From Bowdeniella nasicola (GTDB taxonomy: Bacteria; Actinomycetota; Actinomycetes; Actinomycetales; Actinomycetaceae): DNA of 41,278 nt. The DNA lies in contig NZ_MQVR01000013.1 in NCBI RefSeq assembly GCF_001907295.1, positions 1 to 41,278 of the forward strand. Direction: 5' to 3'. Position 1 is the first letter of the stretch. Each line of letters opens with the position of its first letter. Shown piece after piece: positions 31,170 through 39,320 of the stretch. The translations under genes and the position numbers were made by a program. The notes under the pieces are model-generated. The model was not told where the DNA came from, ran no database searches, and saw only the letters and a program-made list of their open reading frames with translations.

Positions 31170-31361
31170 TCAGTCGGGCGTGAAGATGTCCTCGATGCGG
31201 CACTCGAAGATCTCGGCGAGGCGGAACGCGAGCGGGAGTGAAGGGTCGAAGTGGCCCTTTTCGATCGAGACGATCGTCTGCCGGGAGACCCCGGCGAGGG
31301 TGCCGAGGTCTGCCTGGGTCATGCCGCGCTCCTTGCGCAGGGTCGTGAGCGAGTTCTGCAT
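31170..31361 (-). CDS. Small XRE-family helix-turn-helix regulator
   Basis: The 63-residue product is one Cro/CI-type HTH domain: RKERGMTQADLGTLAGVSRQ, then TIVSIEKGHFDPSLPLAFRLA, ending IEDIFTPD. This is the YozG/YgzD-like type that pairs with a small membrane protein. The ATG overlaps the stop of the upstream membrane-protein gene (TAATG). It probably controls its own operon through the paired inverted repeats at 31810-31873. Ligand or antagonist is unknown; the membrane partner may sequester it, which is inference from similar gene pairs. Confidence 0.9.
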   Translation of the reverse strand: MQNSLTTLRKERGMTQADLGTLAGVSRQTIVSIEKGHFDPSLPLAFRLAEIFECRIEDIFTPD

Positions 31362-31792
31362 TAGGACATCCGGCGCTTGGCGACCGTGTAGCGGACGACC
31401 ACGTCGAGCATGGCGAACACCAGGATGATCGGCAGCACCGCCGTCGCGGAGATATCGACGTTGGTGATGACAAGGGCTGCGGTTGCGAGACCGACGGCAG
31501 CAACGAGGTCGTGGAGGGCGCCTTGGCTTGCGTCGCGGTACCAGACTTGCTCGATGGTGTCCTCGCCGTGCTCATCGGCGGCGGGGGTTGGGACGAGCAG
31601 TACCCACGCTAAAGCGATGAGGAATGGCGCGGTGACCGCGGCGAAAACAATGATGATGAGCCACCGGTTCTCGCCGCCTCGAAGGTAGGCGGTGAGGAAG
31701 CCGTCAGCAATACTGGCCGCGATGCCGAGGAGTACGGCAAGAATTTTGCGGCCTAAGAACTGTGCGCTCGATTGGGGTGCTGGCTGAGTCAT
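31361..31792 (-). CDS. Small membrane protein paired with an XRE regulator
   Basis: The 143-residue product has a short polar N-terminus, then four predicted helices (about residues 15-35, 44-68, 92-108 and 112-130), with a polar loop between helices 2 and 3 (PAADEHGEDTIEQVWYRDAS). The layout resembles membrane proteins such as DUF2975 members that are co-transcribed with tiny XRE regulators, but I cannot assign a family. The ATG at 31792 is chosen over the long open upstream frame because it has a GGAAGA site and a coding-like N-terminus. Its stop overlaps the regulator's start. Confidence 0.75.
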   Translation of the reverse strand: MTQPAPQSSAQFLGRKILAVLLGIAASIADGFLTAYLRGGENRWLIIIVFAAVTAPFLIALAWVLLVPTPAADEHGEDTIEQVWYRDASQGALHDLVAAVGLATAALVITNVDISATAVLPIILVFAMLDVVVRYTVAKRRMS

Positions 31793-31809
31793 GATCTTCC
31801 GTCCTTTTG

Positions 31810-31873
31810 TGTCAAGGGAGCTTGACATTCCTAGTGTGCTCCCGTCGTCGTCGTGTGTCAAGTAGCTTTGACA
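31810..31873. promoter_or_regulatory. Twin inverted-repeat operators TGTCAAG-N4-CTTGACA
   Basis: Site 1 (31810-31827) is the perfect dyad TGTCAAG-GGAG-CTTGACA. Site 2 (31856-31873) is TGTCAAG-TAGC-TTTGACA, with one mismatch. Their centres are 46 bp apart. Each arm also contains TTGACA, the -35 consensus, on both strands, so a bound repressor would cover the promoter. They lie just upstream of the membrane-protein/XRE pair and about 106 bp before the divergent betT start, so they may serve both directions. Binding by the XRE protein is inferred. Confidence 0.65.
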
Positions 31874-31966
31874 TTTTGTGTAATGACGGTTTTCCGGAAA
31901 CGGACAAAGAATGCCGTCTGGTCCGTAAATTGGCGGCCCGGAGGCGGAAACGCGAGAAACGTGGGC

Positions 31967-31972
31967 TAGGTT
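31967..31972 (+). promoter_or_regulatory. Putative -10 box TAGGTT for betT
   Basis: TAGGTT lies 6 nt before the GTG at 31979 and no ribosome-binding site is seen, so a leaderless mRNA is predicted. Confidence 0.45.
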
Positions 31973-31978
31973 AGGCGG

Positions 31979-34126
31979 GTGATCCAGACCCCTGTCCATG
32001 AACCTGTTGACGACTACATCGAAGGAACGGTCAAAAGTTCCGCGGTGAACTGGCCGGTTTTCGTTGCCTCTGGCGGCGGAATCCTCGCGATCGCGCTGTG
32101 GGCGATCCTCGTGCCCGGCCAGGCCGAAACCGTGCTGACCGCTGCCCTTGCCTGGGTGAGCGAGAACCTCGGTTGGTGGTACATCGGGCTCGCGACGGCG
32201 ATCGTCGTCTTCGTCATCGTCGTTGCGGCGAGCCGGTTCGGAAAAGTGCGGCTCGGTCCGGATCACTCGCGCCCGCAGTACCCCTGGTACTCCTGGGCGT
32301 CGATGCTGTTTGCTGCGGGCATCGGCGTCGACCTGCTGTTCTTCGCCGTCGCCGAACCCGTGCTGCAGTACTACTCGCCGCCGGCGGGCAGCGGAGAGAC
32401 GATCGAGGCGGCTCGGCAGGCCGTCGTCCTCACGATCTTCCACTACGGCATCACCGGCTGGGCGATGTATGCGCTCATGGGGATGTGCTTCGGGTATTTC
32501 GCCTACCGCAAGGGGATGGCGCTGACGATCCGCGCGGTGCTCTATCCGATCATCGGCAAGCGCGTGCACGGGGTCGCGGGGCACAGCGTCGAGGTCGCTG
32601 CGATGCTCGGCACCGTTTTCGGGGTTGCCACATCGCTCGGTATTGGCGTCGTGCAGCTGAACTATGGTCTGTCCCTGCTGTTTGGGGTTTCCGAGGGGCT
32701 GCCCGCGCAGATTGCGCTCATCGCCGTGGCCGTCGGGGTGGCGACGTGGTCGGCCGTCTCCGGAGTCGATAAGGGGATTAAGCGGCTGAGCGAGTTCAAC
32801 GTCGGGCTCGCGATCGTGCTGCTCGGCTACATCCTCATTACCGGCCGGACGGCGTTTTTGATGGATGCGCTCATTATGAACGTCGGGGAGTACGCGACGA
32901 GCTTCCTCGGACTGTCGATGGATACCTATGCGTTCGACGGCGCGACCGAGTGGCTCGGGCTGTGGACGCTGTTCTTCTGGGCCTGGTGGGTGGCGTGGGC
33001 GCCGTTCGTTGGGCTGTTCCTCGCGCGGATTTCGCGTGGGCGCTCAATTCGTCAGTTCGTGCTCGGCACGCTGACCGTGCCGTTCATGTTCGTGGCGCTG
33101 TGGATCTCGATCTTTGGCAACTCCGCGCTGGAGATCGTCATGGGCGGCGACGCGGCCTTTGGCGAGGCGGCGATGAACACGCCGGAGCGCGCCTTCTACC
33201 AGCTCATCGAGCTCTATCCGGCGGCGCCGCTCGTGGCCGGGGTGGCCTCCGTCGTCGGCCTGCTGCTGTACATCACGTCGGCCGACTCCTCGGCCCTCGT
33301 CATGTCAACCTTCACCTCGAAGGTCGATGCAGCGCACCGCGATGGGCCGGCTTGGTCGCGCGTCTTTTGGGCGCTGACGACCGGCATCCTGACGATCGCG
33401 ATGCTCGTCGTCGGCGGGATTCCGACGCTGCAGATGGCGACGGTCATCATCGGGTTGCCGTTCTCCGTCGTGCTCGTGCTGGCCATGGTGGGACTGTGGC
33501 GCTCGCTGCAGGATGAGAAGGCGCGGGCCTCCGCGCGCGAGGCCGGGGCGTCGGCGCTCGGCATCGACCGATCCTTCGCGCAGCGACTCAGCTATGCCGT
33601 CACCTACGCCGATGACGATGATGTGCGTGATTTCGTGATCGAGGTAGTCCAGCCGACCCTCGCGGACGTCGGGCAGATGCTCCACACCATGTCCGGCAAT
33701 GGGGAGGGTTCGGATGGAGTGCTGCTTGAGGTGCGCGGTGTGGACGTCGTCGATGCCGTCGACGATCAGCTCGTGCACAAGCTGCCGGAAGTTGAGCTCG
33801 TCGTGCCGCTGGCCGGGGGCGATTTCATCTACGGCGTGCAGCCGATCTCGCGGCCGATGCCCTCGTATGCGTTCGCGATGGAGCCGCTCTCGCGCGTCTA
33901 CTACCGGCTCGAGGTTTTCGGTCCGACGGGCTCGCTCGGTTACGACGTGCTCGGCGCGACGCGCGAGCAGCTGACCGATGATGTGCTCGCGCGCTTTGAA
34001 GAACACCTCGAATACCTCGAGCTTTCCGGAATGCAAGACGGCGCTGCGCGCAGTGGCAAGCTGCGAGAGTTTTCCAAAAACGTGAAAAACCGGCTCGTTG
34101 ACGTGCGCTCGCGCTCGACTCGCTAG
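31979..34126 (+). CDS. betT: BCCT-family choline/betaine transporter (BetT-like)
   Basis: This 715-residue transporter of the betaine/choline/carnitine family has 12 helices, with the family signature FFWAWWVAWAPFVGLFLARI (aromatic substrate box, near residues 324-345). In the fourth-helix glycine stretch it reads AAGIGVDLLFFAVAEP, with D118 where sodium-coupled BetP has Gly. In BCCT carriers that Asp goes with proton-coupled choline uptake, as in E. coli BetT. A soluble C-terminal domain of ~190 residues follows the last helix and ends in a basic tail (KNVKNRLVDVRSRSTR), like the osmosensing domain of BetT. The GTG start is supported by TAGGTT 6 nt upstream. No betaine-synthesis genes are in the window. 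Confidence 0.92.
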   Translation: MIQTPVHEPVDDYIEGTVKSSAVNWPVFVASGGGILAIALWAILVPGQAETVLTAALAWVSENLGWWYIGLATAIVVFVIVVAASRFGKVRLGPDHSRPQYPWYSWASMLFAAGIGVDLLFFAVAEPVLQYYSPPAGSGETIEAARQAVVLTIFHYGITGWAMYALMGMCFGYFAYRKGMALTIRAVLYPIIGKRVHGVAGHSVEVAAMLGTVFGVATSLGIGVVQLNYGLSLLFGVSEGLPAQIALIAVAVGVATWSAVSGVDKGIKRLSEFNVGLAIVLLGYILITGRTAFLMDALIMNVGEYATSFLGLSMDTYAFDGATEWLGLWTLFFWAWWVAWAPFVGLFLARISRGRSIRQFVLGTLTVPFMFVALWISIFGNSALEIVMGGDAAFGEAAMNTPERAFYQLIELYPAAPLVAGVASVVGLLLYITSADSSALVMSTFTSKVDAAHRDGPAWSRVFWALTTGILTIAMLVVGGIPTLQMATVIIGLPFSVVLVLAMVGLWRSLQDEKARASAREAGASALGIDRSFAQRLSYAVTYADDDDVRDFVIEVVQPTLADVGQMLHTMSGNGEGSDGVLLEVRGVDVVDAVDDQLVHKLPEVELVVPLAGGDFIYGVQPISRPMPSYAFAMEPLSRVYYRLEVFGPTGSLGYDVLGATREQLTDDVLARFEEHLEYLELSGMQDGAARSGKLREFSKNVKNRLVDVRSRSTR

Positions 34127-34179
34127 GTGCGCGCGCCCGTACGTCACGGACCGTCAACGGCCGCGCAACGCGGCGGCCC

Positions 34180-34185
34180 TATGAT
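34180..34185 (+). promoter_or_regulatory. Putative -10 box TATGAT for the anchored nucleotidase-like gene
   Basis: TATGAT (one mismatch to TATAAT) lies exactly 6 nt before the ATG at 34192, with no ribosome-binding site. It is one of the clearest leaderless signals in the window. Confidence 0.5.
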
Positions 34186-34191
34186 CGCGGC

Positions 34192-35961
34192 ATGGCTCTT
34201 GTGCGCGGAATTCGGTTAGTCCTTGCGGCGGTCATCGCCTTCGTTGTTGCCCTCGCGGCGCTCGCGGTGCCCGCGGGAGCCGCGCCGGCGCGCTCCATCG
34301 ACGTCCTTGGTTTTCAGGACGCCCACGAGTTCGAACCGCAAACGTGGAAGGACGGCCACGAGTACGGCGGCATCGCGCGGCTCGCCACCGTCCTTGCCGC
34401 GGCCCGCGCCGAGGACCCCCATGCGATCACGGCCTTCGGCGGCGATCAGGTCGGCGGAACGCTATTCGGCGCGGTCTACCGCGGCGAACCCTTTGTCAAG
34501 GCGTTCAATGAACTCGGCGTCGACGTCGCCGGGTTCGGCCAGCACGATTTCGATTTCGGGCTCGAACACACCCGCCACCTCATGGGCCTCGCGCAGTTCA
34601 CGTGGATTAGCTCGAACCTGACCGTCGACTCCCAGCCCGTCAGCCCTGATGGCCGCACTGCCATCATCGAGCGCGGCGGGGTGAAGGTCGGATTCCTGTC
34701 GCTCTCGGGCGATATGGACACGACGATCGTCGGCGACGAGGTCGACCAGGGAGATTTCGTCGCCTCCGCTCGCAGTGCGGCCGCCGAACTTCAGGCCGGT
34801 GGCGCTGAGGTCATCATCGCGCTCACCCAGATCGCGAACGATGAGGCGCGCGACGTTCTCAACGCGGTGCCCGCAATCGACGCCGCGATGACCGAGGAGG
34901 CAAGCGGGAGCTCCCCGGTGCGAATCGAGTATGCCAGCGGCGAGCGGCCGGTCGTCTCGCCGGCCGCGGACTACGGCACCGTCGTGCGATTCCGCGCGAG
35001 CCTCGATGAGGCGGGCGCGGTCAGCGTCGTGCCGACGATCCTGCCCGTGAGCGAAAACGTCGCCGCCGATCCGGCGTGGAGCGAAGTGCAGGTACGTTAC
35101 GCCGCCGAGATGGATGCGAAGCTCAGTGAAGAAGTCGGGGCCGCCGCGCAGGACCTGTCGCGCCCCGAGCTCGGCCGGATCGTCGCCCAGGCCTACTGCG
35201 AATACGCAGGGACCGACTTCGGGTGGCAAAATGGCGGCGGAATCCGCGCCGAACTGCCGGCCGGCAGGCTCACCAAACGCAGCGTCCTGTCGGTGCTGCC
35301 CTTTGGCAACGGCCTCATCAGCATCACGACGACGGGCGCCCATATGAAGGACGCGCTGGAGCAGGCGATCGAATCCGATCCGAATGGCAATCGCGGCTTC
35401 CCGCGCACCGCCGGACTCTTCTACGACGTCGACCTCGACAAGCCTGCCGGCGAGCGCGTGAGCAACCTTCGCGACGAGGCGGGACGCCCGCTCGATCCCG
35501 CGGCGAGCTACACGCTCGCGCTCACGCAGTACGTCAAGCGCGGCGGCGACGGAGTCGTCGCGTTCAAGGACGACGCGCTCATCAAGGACCAGGCAACGAT
35601 CGACGCGGACGCTTTCGCCGACTACATCACGCGGCATGGCACGATCGACGTCCTACCCGAGACCCCCGGCAGCGAGCCGACGCCCACGCCCACCCCGAGC
35701 CCGACGCCGACGGGCGAGCCCACCACCCCCGCGCCGTCGGCTTCGCCGACGCCCGCGCCGAGCAGCGCCGCTCCTACGGCTGCACCGACGAGCCCTGGCG
35801 AGGGTGCGCCCTCGGGCGATCCCCGCCCCGCACCCGGGCTACCGGTGACGGGCGGCCAGCTGCTCGGCCTGCTCGGAGTCGCAGCCCTGCTCATCCTCGG
35901 CGGCGCGGCGGCAATCATCCTCGTGCGTCGGCGCTCGGGCAGCATCGGGCACGACAACTAG
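34192..35961 (+). CDS. Cell-wall-anchored 5'-nucleotidase-like protein with degenerate metal site
   Basis: The 589-residue product has a signal peptide (residues 1-30), an N-terminal metallophosphatase-like domain (~35-260), a C-terminal 5'-nucleotidase domain (~300-480; NGGGIRAELPAGRLTKRSVL, SVLPFGNGL), a Pro/Thr/Ala stalk, LPVTG, a hydrophobic helix and an RRR tail. It should be linked to peptidoglycan by sortase. Of the two-metal site of UshA (D41, H43, D84, N116, H217, H252, Q254), D43, H45 and D85 remain. GNHEFD is now GQHDFD (Asn to Gln117), the LxHxG histidine is Gln213, and the GHSH loop is replaced by TEEASGSS. H118 is kept. Phosphoesterase activity is therefore doubtful, while the nucleotide-binding half looks intact. 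Confidence 0.85.
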   Translation: MALVRGIRLVLAAVIAFVVALAALAVPAGAAPARSIDVLGFQDAHEFEPQTWKDGHEYGGIARLATVLAAARAEDPHAITAFGGDQVGGTLFGAVYRGEPFVKAFNELGVDVAGFGQHDFDFGLEHTRHLMGLAQFTWISSNLTVDSQPVSPDGRTAIIERGGVKVGFLSLSGDMDTTIVGDEVDQGDFVASARSAAAELQAGGAEVIIALTQIANDEARDVLNAVPAIDAAMTEEASGSSPVRIEYASGERPVVSPAADYGTVVRFRASLDEAGAVSVVPTILPVSENVAADPAWSEVQVRYAAEMDAKLSEEVGAAAQDLSRPELGRIVAQAYCEYAGTDFGWQNGGGIRAELPAGRLTKRSVLSVLPFGNGLISITTTGAHMKDALEQAIESDPNGNRGFPRTAGLFYDVDLDKPAGERVSNLRDEAGRPLDPAASYTLALTQYVKRGGDGVVAFKDDALIKDQATIDADAFADYITRHGTIDVLPETPGSEPTPTPTPSPTPTGEPTTPAPSASPTPAPSSAAPTAAPTSPGEGAPSGDPRPAPGLPVTGGQLLGLLGVAALLILGGAAAIILVRRRSGSIGHDN

Positions 35962-36015
35962 CCAGAGCACTCACGGTTTTGTCGACACTGTGGGTCAACT
36001 CACCATTGATCGGGC

Positions 36016-36053
36016 CTATGGAAGTGGAGATCGGCCGTAGTTGGCGGCTATAG
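36016..36053. promoter_or_regulatory. ahpC promoter region with possible OxyR site
   Basis: TATAGT (36049-36054) is a good -10 box about 60 nt before the ahpC start. Just upstream is an imperfect dyad, CTATGG (36016-36021) and CCGTAG (36035-36040) with 13 nt between, and CTATAG overlaps the -10. OxyR sites are built from ATAG/CTAT tetramers, and oxyR lies downstream in the same gene set, so control is likely. The exact site is uncertain. Confidence 0.35.
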
Positions 36054-36068
36054 TGAAAGTGTTGTCGA

Positions 36069-36087
36069 CGCCGGAAAAAAACCGGCG
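36069..36087 (+). promoter_or_regulatory. 5'-UTR hairpin CGCCGG-A7-CCGGCG of ahpC
   Basis: A 6-bp G+C stem (36069-36074 with 36082-36087) encloses a loop of seven A. It lies in the predicted leader, 14 nt before the TAGGAG ribosome-binding site. It may stabilise the abundant ahpC mRNA or modulate translation; neither is shown. Confidence 0.4.
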
Positions 36088-36112
36088 GAATCTGAGCTTT
36101 TTAGGAGCACAC

Positions 36113-36676
36113 ATGAACCTCATGAACACCAAAATCAAGCCCTTCAGCGCGACCGCATTTAAGGAAGGCGAGTTTGTCGACATCACGGAGGCAGACGTCC
36201 TTGGTAAGTGGGGCATCTTCTTCTTCTACCCGGCCGACTTCACCTTCGTCTGCCCGACGGAGCTGGGCGATATCGCGGACCATTACGAGGAGCTGCAGCG
36301 CCTCGGCGTCGAGGTCTTCTCCGTCTCGACCGACACGCACTTCACGCACAAGGCCTGGCACGAAACCTCCGAGACGATCGGCAAGATCAAGTTCTACATG
36401 ATCGGCGACCCGAACGGCGTCGTCACCAACAACTTCCAGAACATGCGCGAGGGCGCGGGCCTGGCCGACCGCGCGACCTTCCTCATCGACCCGGACGGCG
36501 TCATCCAGTTCATGGAGGTCACCGCCGAGGGCATCGGGCGCAACGCCTCCGAGCTCATGCGCAAGGTCAAGGCCGCGCAGTACGTCGCCGCGCACCCCGG
36601 TGAGGTCTGCCCGGCCAAGTGGGAAGAGGGCGAAGAGACCCTCGCCCCCTCGCTGGATCTCGTCGGCAAGATCTAA
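36113..36676 (+). CDS. ahpC: Alkyl hydroperoxide reductase subunit C (peroxiredoxin)
   Basis: This typical 2-Cys peroxiredoxin reduces H2O2, organic peroxides and peroxynitrite. The 187-residue product has the peroxidatic C47 in [11 protein letters not shown] and the resolving C166 in [10 protein letters not shown], at the E. coli positions. It also has the GDPNGV and [14 protein letters not shown] motifs of the AhpC1 subgroup. The ATG at 36113 is selected by TAGGAG 6 nt upstream; an open frame begins earlier but is not coding. Its electron donor AhpF is encoded 124 nt downstream, beyond a hairpin. It is cytoplasmic, working as a decamer in related bacteria. Confidence 0.97.
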   Translation: MNLMNTKIKPFSATAFKEGEFVDITEADVLGKWGIFFFYPADFTFVCPTELGDIADHYEELQRLGVEVFSVSTDTHFTHKAWHETSETIGKIKFYMIGDPNGVVTNNFQNMREGAGLADRATFLIDPDGVIQFMEVTAEGIGRNASELMRKVKAAQYVAAHPGEVCPAKWEEGEETLAPSLDLVGKI

Positions 36677-36688
36677 CCAGCTCATGGT

Positions 36689-36716
36689 GTGGGCCCTCGA
36701 AGCATCGGGGGCCCAC
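36689..36716 (+). terminator. Hairpin between ahpC and ahpF
   Basis: GTGGGCCC (36689-36696) pairs perfectly with GGGCCCAC (36709-36716) around a 12-nt loop. There is no T-run, so it is more likely a partial terminator or mRNA stabiliser that keeps ahpC output above ahpF than a full stop. Confidence 0.55.
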
Positions 36717-36800
36717 CGCCGTGCTGCCCGCGCGCTTCCGCCCGCGGCGCCGAGCCCCAGCCGCCTGAACTTTTCGTCCTGATAGCACAAAGGATTTCTC

Positions 36801-38357
36801 GTGCCCGTCCTCAACGACGCTCTGACCGCCCAACTTAAGCAGCTGCTCACCAACGTCTCGCAGCCGATCGAGCTCCTCGCGAGCCTCGATGACTCCCCTA
36901 AATCCGCCCAAACGCGCGAACTGCTCACCGAGATCGCGGCGCTGTCGGACAAGGTCAGCGTCGGCGAGCTTGCCGATCCGCGCACCCCAAGTTTCCTCAT
37001 CCGCCGCGTCGGCACCGACATCGGTGTGCGCTTTGCGGGCCTGCCGCTCGGCCACGAATTCACCTCGCTCGTGCTCGCGCTACTGCAGGTCGGCGGGCAT
37101 CCGCCGAAGCTCGATGACAAGCAGGTGGCCGCGATTCAGGCGATCACGCAGCCGCGCGAATTCGTCACCTACATGTCGCTCACGTGCACGAACTGCCCCG
37201 ACGTCGTCCAGGCGCTCAATGCGATCAGCGTGCTCAACCCGAAGATCCGGCACACGACGGTCGAGGGCGGCACCTTCCAGGACGAGATCGACGCGAAGGG
37301 CGTCATGGCCGTGCCCGCCACCTACGAGGGCGATGAGCTCATCTCCTCGGGCCGTGCGGGCGTCGATGATTTCATCGCGCTGCTCGATACGGGCGCCGAG
37401 GCGCGCGCTGCCGCCGAGATGAGCGAGGCCGAGCCCTATGACGTCCTCATCGTCGGGGGCGGGCCGGCCGCCTCGGCCGCCGCGATCTACGCCGCGCGCA
37501 AGGGCATCCGCACCGGCATGGTCACGGACCGGCGCGGCGGCCAGGTGCTCGACACGATGTCGATCGAAAACCACGTCTCGGTCACCTACACCGAAGGCCC
37601 GCGCCTGGCCGAAGACCTCAAGGCGCACGTCGACCAGTACGGCGTCGACGTTTACACCCCGCAGCTGGCCGATGCGCTCATCCCGGCGGGCGCGCCCGGC
37701 GAGCTGCACGAGATCTCCACGACGTCGGGCGGGCGCCTGCGCGCCAAGGCGATCATCCTTGCGACGGGCGCGTCCTGGCGCCTCATGGGCGTGCCCGGCG
37801 AGAACGAATACCGCAACAAGGGCGTCTCCTTCTGCCCGCACTGCGACGGCCCGCTGTTCAAGGGCAAGCGCATCGCCGTCGTCGGTGGCGGCAACTCCGG
37901 CATCGAAGCGGCGATCGACCTCGCGGGCGTGACTGCGCACGTCACCGTGCTCGAGTTCATGGACGAGCTGAAGGCCGACCAGGTGCTCATCGACAAACTC
38001 CACTCGCTGCCCAACACCACCGTCATCACCGGCGCGCGCACCACCGAGGTTCGCGGCGACGGCGATAAGGTCACGGGCCTGAGCTATGAGGATCGCGCCT
38101 CGGGCGAGATCCGGGGCCTGGACGTCGACGGCGTCTTCGTGCAGATCGGGCTCATGCCCAACACCGCGTGGCTCACCGACACCGTGACGCTGTCCGATCG
38201 CGGCGAGATCGTCATCGACGAGCGCGGGCACACCAACGTGCCCGGCGTCTTCGCGGCGGGTGACTGCACGACGGTGCCCTACAAGCAGATCGTCATCGCC
38301 TACGGCGCCGGCTCGACGGCGGCGCTCGCGGCCTTCGATCACCTCATCCGCTCCTAG
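36801..38357 (+). CDS. ahpF: Alkyl hydroperoxide reductase subunit F
   Basis: This NAD(P)H:AhpC disulfide reductase has 518 residues. The N-terminal tandem thioredoxin-like domain has the redox pair C129/C132 (LTCTNCPDVVQ). The thioredoxin-reductase part has the FAD site VLIVGGGPAASAAAIYAARKG, the second redox pair C345/C348 (SFCPHCDGP), the NAD(P)H fold IAVVGGGNSGIEAAIDLAG and the closing GVFAAGDCTTVPYKQI. All four cysteine positions match the enterobacterial enzyme exactly. The start is a GTG at 36801 with AAAGGA 7 nt upstream. oxyR begins 26 nt after its stop. Confidence 0.97.
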   Translation: MPVLNDALTAQLKQLLTNVSQPIELLASLDDSPKSAQTRELLTEIAALSDKVSVGELADPRTPSFLIRRVGTDIGVRFAGLPLGHEFTSLVLALLQVGGHPPKLDDKQVAAIQAITQPREFVTYMSLTCTNCPDVVQALNAISVLNPKIRHTTVEGGTFQDEIDAKGVMAVPATYEGDELISSGRAGVDDFIALLDTGAEARAAAEMSEAEPYDVLIVGGGPAASAAAIYAARKGIRTGMVTDRRGGQVLDTMSIENHVSVTYTEGPRLAEDLKAHVDQYGVDVYTPQLADALIPAGAPGELHEISTTSGGRLRAKAIILATGASWRLMGVPGENEYRNKGVSFCPHCDGPLFKGKRIAVVGGGNSGIEAAIDLAGVTAHVTVLEFMDELKADQVLIDKLHSLPNTTVITGARTTEVRGDGDKVTGLSYEDRASGEIRGLDVDGVFVQIGLMPNTAWLTDTVTLSDRGEIVIDERGHTNVPGVFAAGDCTTVPYKQIVIAYGAGSTAALAAFDHLIRS

Positions 38358-38383
38358 CGGGCGCATCGAGCACGGGAGTTTCG

Positions 38384-39289
38384 ATGAAGCTGCGGGATCT
38401 GGAATACCTCGTCGCGCTAGCCGAGGAAGGCAATTTTTCGCGCGCCGCCGTGCGCGCCGGGGTGTCCCAGCCGACGCTGTCGACTCAGATCAAAAAGCTC
38501 GAAACCGAGCTCGGCGTCCCGCTCGTGGAGCGCACGCCCGCCGGGCTGCTGTTCACCGAGGCGGGGCGCCAGGTGCTCGCGCGCGCCCGGCACGTCATGA
38601 GCGACCTCGCCGAGATCCGCATGCTCGCGCAGCAGGCGGCCGATCCCGCGAGCGCCACGCTCACCCTCGGCATGTTCCCCACCCTCGGGCCATACCTGCT
38701 GCCGCGCCTCATGCCGCACCTGGCCGAGCGCCTGCCCGAGCTCAAGGTGCGCCTCGTCGAGGATAAGTCCGAGGCGCTGCTAGCTCAGCTGCTCGCTGGT
38801 GAGATCGACGCCGTCACGCTCGCCGAGCCGCCGGCGGCCGACGGGCTCGCCGCCGAGCACCTCTTCCGCGAGGAGTTCCTGCTCGCAGCTCCCCGCGGGC
38901 ACGCGCTTGTCGAAGGGGAGCTCGAGCCGCTGCGGCTATCGGCACTGCGCGACGTCGACGTCCTGCTGCTCGACGACGGGCACTGCCTGCGCGATCACGC
39001 CCTGGGCCTGTGCCAGTCCGTCGGCGCCCGGCAGGCGAACTTCCGCGCGACCTCGCTCGAATCGCTGCGCTACATGGTCGCCGCGGGAGCGGGCGTCACG
39101 CTCATGCCGCGCCTGGCTGTCACCCCGCCCGTCGCCGCCGTCGACACCCTCGAGCTACGCGAATTTGCCGCGCCCGCCCCCTACCGCGACATCAGCCTGA
39201 TCTGGCGGGAAACCTCCGCGCTCGCCCCGCTCATGGGCGAGCTCGCGGCAGCGCTGCGTGAGGCAGGCAGCACCGATCTTGGATCGTGA
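38384..39289 (+). CDS. oxyR: Peroxide-sensing LysR-family regulator OxyR
   Basis: The 301-residue product has an N-terminal winged HTH (LRDLEYLVALAEEGNFSRAA, then VRAGVSQPTLSTQIKKLE) and a periplasmic-binding-like sensor domain. The sensor holds C201 and C210 in DDGHCLRDHALGLC, spaced and placed as C199 and C208 of E. coli OxyR, so peroxide should form the activating disulfide. Its position 26 nt after ahpF suggests co-transcription and self-control with its targets. Many LysR genes are divergent from their targets; here the order ahpC-ahpF-oxyR is collinear. Start ATG at 38384 with GGGAG 6 nt upstream. Confidence 0.95.
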   Translation: MKLRDLEYLVALAEEGNFSRAAVRAGVSQPTLSTQIKKLETELGVPLVERTPAGLLFTEAGRQVLARARHVMSDLAEIRMLAQQAADPASATLTLGMFPTLGPYLLPRLMPHLAERLPELKVRLVEDKSEALLAQLLAGEIDAVTLAEPPAADGLAAEHLFREEFLLAAPRGHALVEGELEPLRLSALRDVDVLLLDDGHCLRDHALGLCQSVGARQANFRATSLESLRYMVAAGAGVTLMPRLAVTPPVAAVDTLELREFAAPAPYRDISLIWRETSALAPLMGELAAALREAGSTDLGS

Positions 39290-39320
39290 AAGGGTAGGCG
39301 CCCGGCGAGCGCCTCGCGCC

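Noticed and set aside
31793-32584. Minus-strand upstream extension of the small membrane protein into betT
   Set aside because: The added 264 residues are Arg/His/Asp-rich antisense of betT and cross the paired operators. The ATG at 31792 has a ribosome-binding site and starts a membrane-protein sequence.
26570-35990. Shared 14-mer CGGTTTTGTCGACA in hemE (about 26572) and upstream of ahpC (about 35973)
   Set aside because: One copy is inside a coding region, and a single 14-bp repeat in 41 kb is expected by chance.
37080-38366. Long minus-strand open frame opposite ahpF
   Set aside because: It is an antisense frame of a fully conserved ahpF; the translation has no homology that I recognise.
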